A stretch of DNA of 25,670 nt from Parachlorella kessleri. Lineage: Eukaryota > Chlorophyta > Trebouxiophyceae > Chlorellales > Chlorellaceae. How positions within the stretch are numbered: the first letter of the stretch is position 1; every line of letters begins with the position of its first letter. The stretch spans positions 1-25,670 of the forward strand of contig BBXU01000283.1 in the NCBI GenBank assembly GCA_001598975.1, written 5' to 3'. This document shows positions 11,615 through 23,300 of the stretch, piece by piece. A program made the translations under genes and the position numbers. The notes beneath the pieces are model-generated. The model was not told the origin of the DNA. It saw only the letters and a program-made list of their open reading frames with translations, and did not search any database.

Positions 11615-14600
11615 TCATGCAGTGCTTCCCGGCCATAGCGTGGTCCCGGGTGCCTGCTGCATTCGCAGCGGGTGTGCCTCTGTCGTAAGCACCCACTGTC
11701 TTAGATCCAGGGCCTCAGGCCCGGCAAACAGGAGATACAGGTATTTAAATGTCTCTGCCAGCAGCCACGACTGCTGGAAATCGTCTGGCACCGGGGGCAC
11801 CTGCGCAAGCAGGGGAGCCATGGGGTGGCAAGTGTAAAACGCTGCAGCAGGTGCAACGCAGCCGCTCGCTGCTGCTGCACACCCGTGTCAGGCAGCGCAG
11901 AATTTGGAGCCATGCTGACTGCACGGGGTCCCCTTCAGAGGTTGCAGGTGGCTCCACGCCATGCACCTCCATTGTTGTCATTGCCCGCCAGCTGCCTGCC
12001 CACCTTGCCAGGGTCGTCAAATCCAGTGTAGCCCCCGCCCTCAACCTTGCTGTACTCCTGGATGGACTGGAAAATCTGCCAGCCCCACCGCTGGTACTTG
12101 ATATCACCTGCAGCATGGGCGGTAGTACCCAGATGTGGGGCACAGGCGCCCGCCCACAATGCTAGTCGGCTTGTTAGCTTACCGGCAAACTTCGGTGGCC
12201 CTGCTGGGATCATGCCAGGATGTGCCGGCAGACATGCACCACCGGGCTGATGCTGCCGGTATGCAAAACAAATCTAGTGGAAAAACCAGCTGGACAGAGT
12301 GCTGGGTCGTGGCACTTCATACGGCGTGCTGGGTTGTGCTTGATGTCAGCCCACCTGTGAAGACATGCATGTAATAGATCGACTCCAGCACCTCAGGGCG
12401 CTGCCAGTAGAACTTGAAGATGGGGTGGGGCTTGAAAGCACCAGTTTGAGGGTCCACATGGATGGAATCCCATGCCAGGCCCGTGGGCGAGCGGGCATAC
12501 ATCTGGTAGCAGGCCTGCATTGTGAATGAAATACAGGAGGCAGCAGGCATCATGTTGCTATCATTTCTGCACTGCAATGAGTGATACTACACATTACGCA
12601 AATTGAGCTTCAGGGATGCCCAACAGGACCGGAGGGCAGGGGGTTGAAATAAAAGGTTGTGTAGGGAGGCTGACTAGGCCAGCCGCCACGTTGCAAACTC
12701 AGATGGCGTGCCTGACAGCGGGGCGGCTGCACAGCAGAAGAAGTCATACTACTCCTGGCCTATCCAAATAGGCAACCATGCCGCATAGTGCAACCGGCGC
12801 ATATCACCAGATTTCGGGTACAGGTACCGGGTCCCACCTCTGTCACACCAGCGGCCACCTCCGCATACAGTTCAGCCCGTGCCCCTTCAACCGCCCCGCT
12901 CATGACCCCAAGTACCAGATTCCCTGGCCAGAAGCACGCCTGCAAGCCACAGCGCAGCAGCCGGGCGTCCAAGACATTGCACACAAGTAACCTGGTCTGT
13001 CTGTGAAAACACCAACTGGCATGCAATCTGCACGTCAGGTTTGCCATGACTTCGCCAAGGCAAGCCTCCATGCGAAGCATCCTGCAGACACTCACTAAGG
13101 CGGAGGAAGCTAGTGATACGCTGCCCCTCCCCAGCCCTACCAGGTGTTCCAGGTAGTTGGAGGTGGTGTTGTCCTTCACCAGTAGGTCCGTCACCCACAC
13201 CAGCGAGCCGTCGGGGGTGCGGCGCACCAGCCTGGCGATGGCTTCATCCATGGCCAAGACCCAGCGCTGGCGCCACCACTCGTCCTGCAAGCCGGGCGGC
13301 AGGGTTCACTGTTTTTGCCACCATGAAAGCGTTTACAAGGCGTGGGGTGGCCTGCATGGAGCCTAGGACTGGCCTCAGCGACAGGCTGACCCCCAGCGCT
13401 GGGACCCCCAGCCACCCTGCATGCAAGCAGGCAAAGTATGCCGGGATAAGTCTTGGAAACGTCGGCTCCAGACCGGGCAGTCGCTGGTTGCTCCAGCCTT
13501 TTAGTCCCTGTGTGGCTGGCAGTTTACACCCGCTGGTGCGGTTGCGTAAGGTGTAAGAACCATAGCTAACCATAGCAGCAGCAACGCCAACCCCAAGCCA
13601 GAGAGAAGCGCGGCCTGCATGGCAAGGCATCAGTGCCCCTTGCCTGCTTGCCTCGCAGCAGCCAGTGCTTGAGCATGTACTCGTAGGCGCTGTCTGACCC
13701 GCCGCCCATGTTGATCCTCCCGGTGACCTCCGCCCCGGTGCTGCGGTTCACAAAGTCAGACAGCAGGCCCTGCAGGAATGTTACCAGAGGTATATAGTAA
13801 AGCAACGGTGCTATTGCAATTGTTCCAGGCCACAGCGTAATCTCCATTCAGGAGACAGACTCCCTGCCCGCTTGCTGTTGCCTTGCTTGCCAGCTGGTGA
13901 CATTCCTGCGTGCCTGCAGACGGACCCATGGCATGTAACTAGATTGCAAATGCTTGTGTGCCTCCTGTGGGGGAACGGTTTCCTGCCTCACATGCTGCCA
14001 CAGCGACAAGAGGCGTACAGCATGCAGTTCATAAATATGCCAGCCTCCCTGCCTCTTGACCCCTCCCCGGCCCCTGCTGGCTGCACCTTCTCTGGGTGCT
14101 GGCCCCACAGCACGCGGGCCGGCCTCTCCGCCAGCAGCAGGTACGTCATGTTGCCGCCGCGCAGCGCCAGCGCCCCCCACTCCAGCGTCGCTGTGCACGC
14201 TTCGCCCAGGTTTGCCAGCCCTTCACCGCTGCCCCCGTCTGCCACTGGCAGCCTGGCCCGGTTGTCGGGAATGCCAGTGGCGGGTGCCACTGTCCAGGCA
14301 GGAGCCAGCCGGGCTGCCAAATCGGTGGCTTTTCCCAGGAAGAGGGCATCCCCTGCATGGGACAGCTGCAGAGGGACTTGCCGGGATGACGCCTGTCGCC
14401 ATGCTTGACCTGTCGACAGTGCTGGGTTCGTGCATGCATGGTGCCCTAACAGGACGGAAGGCTGGTGGGAGGGAGCAAGCGGCTTGAGGTATTCAGAATG
14501 CTTAACTCCCCACCTGCCAGCATGCCAAGTGCCCTACAACGAAGGGCCGCTGCTGCGGATGTCATGGTAACAGAGCTGGGCGAGCACCCAGCAGTACTGG

Positions 14601-15422
14601 CAGATGCATGACCTTGCCTGTGAGGTCATAGGCTGAGATGAGGCCTCCAGACAGCCGTATGATGGTCTCAAACAGGCTAATGTTTGTGGGTTTGTCAAAG
14701 GTGAGGTTGGCAGCCACCCAGTCTCGGGCCCTGCAGCAACCACAAAGGTGTCGCGGCCGTGGCGCCATTGCCCACAAGGCCCCTGGTGATTGGACTCCTA
14801 GATACAGACTCGCAGTCAGCCACAGTGAGGCTGGACGACTGTGGTGATGCTGCCTGGACAGGATTCCCTCGGGCTTGACTGAGCACATCCTGTGGAGGCC
14901 TAGGAATTGGCAGCCAGGATATTTGTATACAATACTCCTCACTAGGGTTGGCACTACGATACTCCGGCGTAGCGATTTCATTACGCTATGGTAGCATAGT
15001 ATGCCGTAGTATGGTGTAGCAAATCACCAAAGGTGCACTCTTGTACCTGGATGTGCAGACACAGTTAAACCCTCTGCAATGAGTCAGTTCATTCACCTGG
15101 CAAACTCGTCTTCAAGGCCAAGAAGCCACAGTGTGGACAGGGACTCCACTACCGTTCCCCCGAGGCCGCCAAGGGAATTGCCGCCAGCCCTGGCAATGGG
15201 GCGCAGCTCGTCACTCCCCAGGGCCGCTTCTTCATAAGCCAGCCAAGCATTTTGCGTAGATTTGACAATAGCATCTGCTTTTGCTTTGTCTACCCTGCCT
15301 TTGTGTTCAAGTGCTCCCTGCCCCATGATACCGGCCTGGGCCAGGTCAAAGGGCGAAAAACATGATGTTATGAGCAGGATACATAGGAAGTGGCCGCTAA
15401 TTGATCTGGAGGGTGTGTGCAT
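11615..15422 (-). CDS. Class I alpha-1,2-mannosidase (glycoside hydrolase family 47)
   Basis: This enzyme trims alpha-1,2-linked mannose from N-glycans in the ER or Golgi, for glycan maturation and disposal of misfolded proteins. Nine exons: 15422-15097, 14730-14618, 14352-14087, 13769-13644, 13284-13141, 12939-12838, 12514-12355, 12107-12004, 11800-11615 (TGA). All phases agree and give 508 aa, a normal size. The N-terminus has a hydrophobic stretch (HFLCILLITSCF) fitting a signal peptide or type II anchor. Family signatures in order: DELRPIARAG, LFETIIRLSGG with catalytic-type Glu130, SDSAYEYMLKHW with Asp261, HLACFWPG and ACYQMYARSPTG (Cys327 and Cys361, the conserved disulfide pair), QRPEVLES (Glu400 and Glu403), WGWQIFQSIQEY, and TTEAHPL, whose Thr487 should bind Ca2+. 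These match residues known from human ER mannosidase I. The usual DSLDTL motif reads ESLSTL. The introns starting at 14617 and 13643 use GC donors. An in-frame ATG at 15650 is an alternative start. Confidence 0.93.
14925..15025. repeat. Imperfect inverted and direct repeats in GH47 intron 1
   Basis: An A/T-rich stretch with repeated TAG/TATG words. Around 14957-15003 an arm containing CTCCGGCGTAGCG faces CGCTATGGTAGCATAG across the short spacer ATTTCATTA, so an imperfect hairpin is possible. It looks like a degenerate repeat rather than a gene. Confidence 0.35.
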
Positions 15423-15830
15423 GATATCGGATGATGGTATGATTAGGTTTGTTGAGAGATTGCGGCCTGATGTCGTAGCACAAAGCCAGTGCGTGTACTG
15501 GGGACAGTGTCCCGATCTACTTCGCAGCGTAGCCCGAATGCATTGTAAGCGCAGCACACTGCAGCACGCTACCGCCCGCCTGCGCCTACCCCAGTCAGCA
15601 ACACCCGACTCCAGGTTCTGAAACTTTACCTCACGGGTGAGCCCTGGCAACCGGTTGCCGCGACCAGGCCGCTTACTGTGATTCGACAGTGTGCACGATC
15701 ATGCAACGGAGGACGTCCGGACCGTCAAGTCAAGAATTGCCACAATTGAGAGCAGTCAGCAGAGCAAGCAACAGGTCAGGCTACTGTTTACGGACAGACA
15801 TGGAAGAAGATAGACAGACTTCCTACGCAG
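15423..15830. other. Intergenic: MPP6 3' flank and GH47 upstream region
   Basis: It lies between two minus-strand genes and should hold the GH47 promoter and 5' UTR. The GH47 reading frame is open upstream to an ATG at 15650, which would add 76 residues that look unlike a conserved domain. No minus-strand TGTAA was seen for MPP6. Confidence 0.45.
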
Positions 15831-16882
15831 CTATCGCCTCTGCTTCTTGAGCGCCCGGAGGGGAACTATCTGCTCGTCATGTAACTGCTTCTGCTGCTTG
15901 TGCTGCTGTTGCTGCTGCTGCTGCTTGCCAAGGCCAGGCTGGTATTGCGTTGCGTGGCTAACTTGTGACTGCTGCTGCTGCTGCTGTTGCCGCCTACCCA
16001 GCCTGCAGGCAGCAGGCAAGGCAACGCCCTTCTAGAATCCGCGATTGGGAGAATATGGGAAATATAAGATGGGAGAAAAGAACTCTTGCCCCAAAGATTC
16101 CCTTGAACGTCGCACGCGCTACATTGGTTGGCCTCTCCCGTATGAACCCAGCAAGGCTTGCAATGGTTACACCCACGGCCTTATCCTGGCACTATGCATG
16201 CCGTGCCCCAGGGCACAGTGGCAGCAGAAGACCGTCACTCACTCTGCCGCCATCGCCTCATCTGAAACCGACTTGCCCTCTGGGTCTGCTGCTGCCGCTG
16301 CTGCTGCTCGCCTTGCTTCCCGCTGCTCTGCCTCTTGCTGCAGCCTCTCTGTCTCTGGATTGAAGCCTTTGAAGCTCACACGGCCAAGCGTGCTGCTGTA
16401 GGGATCGCCCTCGGCTAGCACAATGCAGCGTGTCCGAGAGCCCTCCACAACCCAGTGTGCCTGCGAAGGGGTAAGCTAGCTACTATGGCCTGGTTCACAA
16501 GACCACATGCCAAGCACGCCATGGCTGAAAGGAGTGACGAGAAGTCTTCTGCGCTAGCTGGGTGCTGCAGGCTCCTGCACAAGCGGTGCCTTGGGGGCTG
16601 ACCGGGAGCACCAGAGCGGGCTTTTCAAGTCTACAGTGGCTTGCAGTGATGCACCCTTTGTCTCACCTCTCCCTCCTTCTTCTCTGCCACAATAGTGTCC
16701 TCCACACGTTTTTGCTTCTCCTGTGCTCGCTGCATGAACTTCAGCTGCAGCAAGGAACACCACCCCTCGGCATCCGAAATCCACATGCTTGCATCTTCAC
16801 CTCGCTGGCACCTTTGGAAGCGACCTGAAAGTACCTGCATAACCTTAGAAGACAGCAAAGGCTTCTTTCCATTGTCTGCCAT
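15831..16882 (-). CDS. MPP6: MPP6-like nuclear RNA exosome cofactor
   Basis: MPP6 (M-phase phosphoprotein 6, MPHOSPH6) is a small RNA-binding protein that attaches to the nuclear exosome and helps in 5.8S rRNA 3' maturation and RNA decay. Four exons: 16882-16835, 16744-16667, 16460-16243 and 16002-15831, with GT donors and AG acceptors. Phases agree and give 171 aa; the human protein is about 160. The N-terminal pattern LSSKVMQLKFMQRAQEK crosses the first junction and corresponds to the exosome-docking LSK..L..MKFMQR motif. GRVSFKGFNPETERL is the family hallmark, followed by SVSDEAMAA (compare the human DVSDEEMA). An Ala7 run separates them. The last exon is unusual: two CAG-encoded Gln tracts and a basic end, LRALKKQRR. 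Without that splice, exon 3 would stop at the TGA at 16242-16240, so a 73-aa C-terminally short form after the hallmark is possible. Confidence 0.87.
15892..15990. repeat. Two CTG/CAG trinucleotide tracts coding polyglutamine
   Basis: CTG repeats at about 15901-15923 and 15968-15989, with a few interruptions such as TTG. On the minus strand each codes about seven Gln in the last MPP6 exon. Confidence 0.85.
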
Positions 16883-17365
16883 GTTCAGAGGTGAGTTTTG
16901 CCAGGAGGGGGTCAGGCGTGTATTACGGTCCGTGTGCCAAATAAGAAGGTAAAACTGTATGTGAAGACTTGAGTGAAGGAACCTTTCCCCCCTGCCTCGT
17001 AGCACTTGCTTCCTCCCGCCACAACATGATGCCAATTCCGAAGCACGGGTCTGTATTGATCATATTTATGCTAGATTGACATCCAAGATTGCATAGTGCT
17101 GTATTGGAAGGGCTTAGCTCCTGCCACATGGGGCGACGGCCTGTCTGAGCATGTAGCAGCTTGTTGGGGGGACGCAAAGATGTCAAGAGACAAGGGAGGT
17201 ACCGCAAGGTCCAGGAGGAGCTCTGCTCGCCTGGCTGGAGGTGCGCTAGGCTGTGAACGGCATCCTGCTCTTGTTGAGGGGTTCTCGTTGCCGTGAATCC
17301 GGCAAGGACGCATTTGGGATTGGAAGAAGCTACAACTGACACTCGTGGTGCTGCTGCCTGCCCGG
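16883..17365. promoter_or_regulatory. Divergent intergenic region between MPP6 and the TFIIS/SPOC gene
   Basis: The two start codons face away from each other across 483 bp, so this stretch must hold both 5' UTRs and both promoters, probably a shared bidirectional promoter. No TATA box or clear repeated element was recognised. Confidence 0.55.
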
Positions 17366-20300
17366 ATGGATGTTGCAGAAGGGGCCAAGGAGGAGGCACC
17401 GAAAGTCAAGGTGGTCTATCGTCTGCTAAAAAGAAGTGATGTTAAGAAAGCGCTTGTTGGAGAAGAGGTGAGGCGGGACAAGCTGGACGGGCGTTCCTGC
17501 TCTCAGCGCCAGGCTTCTGCATCCTTGTGGCATCCTGTTGCGCGGTTGCCAAACGCCGACATTCTGCTATGCAGGTATTCGTTCTTTGGCCCGATAACTG
17601 CACTTGGTACCGGGCCGAGGTGGAAGATTTGAGCGTCAAGAACATGACGGCCGATCTCTTCTATGCGGAGACTGAGGAGCAGGAGACAGCCAATCTAGCA
17701 GAGCTCATACAAGAAGGGCAAATTGCATTCCGTACGTGTTGGACGTGTAGGCCTGACTGCAAGCAGCAGGCGGGGTCCCCTAATGTTGTTAACCTACCAG
17801 GCAGACTCTGGAGCAAGTCTGTCAGTAAACAGAGCAGCACCCCAGGCAAACCTAAGAGAGCAAGCCGCTCAAAGAGCCTGAGTCCCAAAGCAGCAGTGCC
17901 GACTGCTTGAGCAAAGGCCCGAGCATGCCACTTGCCTGGGACACTGGCTAGCCTGTGACAGGGGTGGGCCTGGGCCTTGCATGATGCAGAGGAAGAGCGC
18001 CCAGCGGACCATGAGTGCAGCACTGATGAAATTGAGCTGGGTGAAAAGTACACAGGGAGGCAGGCACAAGAGGGGGCTACTAAGAGGTGAGGCGGTAGGG
18101 ATTTAGACAGGACAAGAAAGGCAGGCAAACCAGGCCTTGGTAACAGAGGCAGAGCGACCATGCCAGCTCAACAGAAAAGGTGTCTCCATGAAACACAGAG
18201 CAGAGTGGGTTGCACATTTACTGAAACTAGCTGACTGACGGAGTGTCCGCTGTGCGCTTCTTCTTCTGATGATGATATACTGATAAAGATGTAATAGTTG
18301 GGCGTATGCAGTTGAATGCTAACTCTGTCTGGCGATGGGTGCATGGACACTAAATGAAGACTAGGGCTTGACTCATGGCTTGCCTTGCTTGACCTGCAGC
18401 ACTGCCACCAAGAATGGCAAGAAGGCAACTGCAATCAAGGAGGCGGGTGCAAAAGGGGAGGAAGCGGGCGACGAGGATGAGGAGGTGGATGAAGAAGACG
18501 ACGCAGGCGCTGCCGCTGACAGCTCTGGTGGGTTGTGGTTTGGCTGCCACGTCCAAGTCTCCTTGAAGTGGCAGCCTTCACAAGCGGCTGTATCTTGTCC
18601 TGCCTGGCCGGCTAAGCAGCAGGGATGCATGAATCCTGCTGACTCATGGGAGAGTGGTGTCCGGGAGAGAGCTGTGCGCGGAGCAACAGTGCTGCTGCGT
18701 GATCCGATCCGTTGCAGAGCAGGTGCCGCAGCATGTGCAGCGTGCTTTTAGGGAAAGTGCTGGGGGGAGTGCTGGGAAAGTGCTGGGGCCTTGCAGCACA
18801 AATACTTGACTGTAATGCCTGTCAGCGTGGCTGCCTTATGCAGACCCCTCCTTTTCGTCCGGCGAAGAAGCTAGTGAGGGCAGGGGGGGTGGCAGGGGGC
18901 GCACGCGGCGAGGGCTGAGTGAGTCGGAGGATGAGTCAGCGGAGGACGAAGATGAACCTGAGCTGGAGGATTTTGAGAAGCGGGAACTCCTCAAGGTTGG
19001 GGGTGGATTGGTCGGTTTCATACTTCAGTTTTTCTTGCCTTGCCTTGCTATACTGTTTTGATATGCATTGCCATGCCTTGGCTTTGCCTTCCAAGAGGGG
19101 AGTGAGCGTACCTGGAGGTGTGTACGCACCTTAGCACAGCTGCTGCGTGTATGTGTGTGGCACTGCCCTATGTCACTGCTGTCGACCTTGGTTGCAGGAC
19201 ATGTCTGACGACGAGAAGCCGCTGTGGGACCGCAAGGCAGCCGAGGACCGCCGCCAGAAGCGGCTGGCTAGCAAGGCTGCCAAGCAGAGCGCCGCAGCAG
19301 GCAAAGCGGGCGAAGCAGGCACCACAACGAACAGACGTGGTGGGGCGCCAGGTTCTGGCAGGCCTGCCCAGGCCTCGCCCCGTCATCGGTCAGCAGCTGT
19401 CGTGACTACCACTGCGACGCCTGCTGGAGCATCATCTCCTGGTGGCGGTGCAGCTAGAAGTGTTATCGTCAAGGCAGAAGCCGCTTCTGCTGGCGACGGT
19501 CTAGCGGTGGCGGCGGCGCCTGGGGAGCGCCCCCGGCGCCGCGCCTCGGCCGGCGTGGCAGCAGCCACCCAGGCGCTGGCGGCGGCAGCGGGGGTGGTGA
19601 TTGAGCCCGCGGCTCCCAGGGCGGCACGCACGGAAGGTGAGCTCTGCTGCTTTAGCCCGCCTACCTTTCCTGCCCAGCAAGACGGGATTTGACGGGGGCA
19701 CGGGACGTGCGGCGACAAAGCGGCTGGCCGTCATTTCCACCCGTGGAAAGTTGGTGGGGCCTTCGAGGCGTAGGCTGCGAGCTGCCTTCTCATGCTTGGT
19801 GGGGCTTGCCGTCGACTGTGCCGGCCCTCCCAGACTTACTTCCCCCGCCGGTGAAGGCTGCGAGCACTTGCCTGACAGCTGCGGAGGAACACAATCGACT
19901 CCTGAGAGGCTTGTGCCAAGATATCGGGCGCCGGCTTCAAGCAAGTCCCGTTATGCGGGGCCGAGCATGTCCTCGACCTGCATCGCCCACCCTTGGCCAG
20001 TCAGCCTGCCATGCCGGAAGCCAACCTGTGCTCCCCACAAGTGCAAGTGTCGGTGCGTTGCACCCAGCTCTGGCCCTCGCTGTGCTACAGCATGTCACAC
20101 ACACCTACTTGACCGGTGTATTTTGCTCTGCAGCCGAGGAGGATGAGGAGGAGGCTGAGCGCTATGCTCAAAGCCTGCTGGCCAAGGTGGCGCCGGCGCC
20201 CCAGAAATCGCTTGACAGGGGGCACTTCTACGGTGAGCATGCTGCGCTCTGGGTGCGCGCAAGCTTTGCTTTGCATCGCCGACCACTCACAGGGGGGCGG

Positions 20301-23300
20301 ATGTACTTTGTGTATTGTTAGGTGTGGTCCATAGCAGCTGTGCTTGTTGCTGCTGACGTGGATTTGGCCACCAGGGGTGGCTGGGCTGGGGCGTCCTACA
20401 GCTGGAAAGCCTGCAAGGGCAGCGGACTGTATATGAGGTTGTGGCGGGATGCGGCACCATCAGAGGCAAAGGTTTGCTTTCATATGTGGAGTCTAAGTCT
20501 GCTGTGCCCTCGCCAGATGACCGCCAGCGTGCCTGTTGGCCGGTCCACTGCCTATGTCTGTACCGTAGGCTTAACTCCCAGCCCCTTACCAGGGATGAGG
20601 AGCCGCTGCGCTAGCTTGTGCCTAGGTGCATGGCACGGCTCTTTCCGCGGCTGCCTCTGGATGCGAGCCACACCTGTTCGTCCCCGCTCCCCTGCTGCCA
20701 TGCAGGCGGTCGGCTGGAGAAGCGTAGCTCGGGGGCGGGCGCCGCTCACAGCGAGGCCGACGTGCGCGACAAGGCCAGGGAGAGGCTGAAGCAGGCGCTG
20801 GAGCTAGCAGCCAAGGAGGCGGCACCGCCTGCACCCAAGAAAGCAGCAGTCAAAGACGCCCCCAAGGAGGGCGTGCCCCCTGCGCCCGAGGCAGCAGCAG
20901 AGGCGGAGCAGAGCGGCGCCGGCGCTGTGGGGGCCGAGGCTGGCCAAAGCAGCGCGCCAGCTGGCGACGCAGGGGATGCGGTTGCAGCAGGCGCTTCGGA
21001 GGCGGGAGAGGGGCCAGCCCCGGCTGCCAGGGAGGCCAAGGAGCCCGCTGCTCAGCAGGTAGAGAGTGTCGCTGCTGGCGCCGTTAGTGATGCTGGCGGG
21101 GCTGATCCTGGGGGTGAGGAGGGCCAGCACGGCGGCGGCAGCAGCAGCGTTGAAGCCAAGGGCGAGCCAGGTGTTGACCAAGCGGAGGGTGCAGCCGCGG
21201 GCTTGCCTGACCCTGGGCAGGTGGCAGCGGCTGTGGAGGACGCACTGTTCAAGTTTGCTGGTGAGTAAGTCTCCCTGGGGCTGGCCCAGAGGCTTGGCAA
21301 GGGAGTGAAACAAGGTTGGGAGCTGTGCTGGTGGTATAGCGCCAGGGGATGCTGAGCATGCTGCTGGACAAGGCAGACACAATGCCCGGGTCAAGTGGCC
21401 TGCCGTCACATGTTTTCCACCTGCACAGACAGAGTGTGCTTCCATTTCCCGGCAGCCCTCTCTCCAGCTGCCTTTCTGGGCGACCACAGCCGCCCTGTGC
21501 TTGCCTTCTACTTCCATGGTGGTCATGCGCCAGCACTTCACGTCAAAGCGCGCCTTTCTGACTGTGATTTATTGTCATCCCCTTGCCGTGGCCTGCCATG
21601 CACCCACCCTGGCTGCCTGACTCCCCTGCTGCTGCTGCTGCTGCAGGCGCCGTGAACAAGGAGTACAAGGCCAAGCTGCAGAGCCTGTGGTTCAACCTCA
21701 AGGACCCGCAGAACCCCGACCTGCGGGGGAGGGTGCTGAGGGGCGAGCTGCCGCCAGACCGGCTGGTGCGCTTGTCGGCGGTGGAGCTGGCTTCAAGGGT
21801 AAGGACGGGGATGCAAGCGTGTCGGTGGGTTTATGGCCTGTATCAGTGGTGTAGTCTGGTGGGGGGAGAGGGTGGTGTTGTCGTCTACATATAGAGGCAC
21901 TGGCGCGTGTTGCCTGCCTATATTTCAGAGGCCTGTTCGTAGGGGTGATACCTCCGTCGTAAATCCTGCTTGCAATCTATCTGTCTTGGTGAAGCACCCG
22001 TCTAGCATGTTTCCCCAGTAACACGCTGGATTCGCTCCGCTGACTAGCCTGTTATCTAGGTTGCAACAGGTCAAGAACTGCGTGTCCCTTGGCACTTGAG
22101 CCCGGGCACTTGCCGTGTTCTTGGCTGGTGTTGTCAAGCCAGCTCAGTTCCCTTGCAAGCACAAGTCCAGGTCGATCAAGGATCGGCAGAACCCGCGGCG
22201 CTTCCCACCTGTGCTCGCCTTTCATCCACTATTGGCGCAGGAGCTTGCCGAGTACCGCAAGCAGAAGGAGCAGGAGTCGCTCAAGATGAGCGTGCTGGAC
22301 GCCGAGGCAGCAGCACGCTTCTCCACAGCCGCAGCGCTCGACGCACGCGACCGCCTGGCCATGCCCGCGCAGCTGGTCGCAGACAAGATGCTGTCGGCGC
22401 GCGAGGAGGGACGCGGCGGCAGGCACTCCCGCAGCCCCTCGCCGCTGCCCGCAGGCGCCTTCGGCGCCTCTGCAGCGGCGCCGGCAGTGCCTGCAGCCTC
22501 GGGCGAGCTGGCCAGGGTGACCGAGGAGGGGCAGCCTGGGGCAGGTGGGCACTCTCGCGGGTAGATGGCTGCATGCAGACCCCGGGGTTGCCTCCTTTCC
22601 TAGAGGAGTGGTGCGCTGACAAGGCCAGGCTCTAACTGCAATGTGGCAGGTGGTGCGGATGGAGGGGGTATAAGTGGCGGGACTAGTTGCAAGGTATGCC
22701 TGTGTGTCATATAAGGGTCAGCATGGTCCTGGCTCACTGGGGCATGGTCCTTTCGTACAGTGCTTATGAATCTGTTACCAACTGTAGGCCAGCCACACCC
22801 CGGTGCATGCTGTGCCCTGCCTGATGCGTGGTTGCCAGCCCTGTGCTAGCCCTGTTGTTGCAGGCCCCTCTGGGGTGTACACTGTCTCTGAGGCCGGGCA
22901 CGGGACGGGCGGTACCTTGAGTCCCCGGGCCACGGCCGCCCAGGGCGCCCAGCTTGCCGCCCAAGCAACGGCAGCAGGCGCAGCAGCAGTGGGCACCAAG
23001 GCCGAGGATGAGGCTTACGACCCAGAGAAGGGGCTGGAGGATGAGGATCTGCTGCATGGGCAAGGGGATCCGGTCCCCGGGGATCTGGCACCCCCGCCGC
23101 CCCCGCCCGGGTCCCCCCCAAGGGGACCTTCTGCAGGGGCCATTGACTGGGCCAGCATCAAGGTGAGAGTGTGTGTTGGTAGCTAACCCCCCTCTTGCTG
23201 CACGCTGCTCGTGCTTCCTGACGCGGCGCCTTGACACCTGTGTGAAGCCATGGGGAGTGTCTGCATGTGCATGGCTAGTCAGCCGGCCTGCCTTATTGAG

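Noticed and set aside
14611..14616. GT donor GTCATG for GH47 exon 2
   Set aside because: It would shift the next exon out of the conserved frame, whereas the GC donor four bases earlier gives the family sequence.
15423..15650. Upstream in-frame ATG at 15650 as the GH47 start
   Set aside because: The extra 76 residues look unconserved, and the ATG at 15422 sits just before the hydrophobic leader. It is kept only as an alternative because a longer type II protein cannot be excluded.
17732..17735. Donor at 17732 (GTACGT) for exon 2 of the TFIIS/SPOC gene
   Set aside because: It is a stronger-looking donor, but it leaves phase 1 and would read exon 3 out of the acidic frame. The GT at 17736 leaves phase 2 and fits the acceptor at 18400.
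20746..21541. Overlapping minus-strand frames of up to 245 codons
   Set aside because: They mirror the GC-rich coding exon 20706-21260 of the TFIIS/SPOC gene, whose plus-strand frame matches a known domain and splices in phase.
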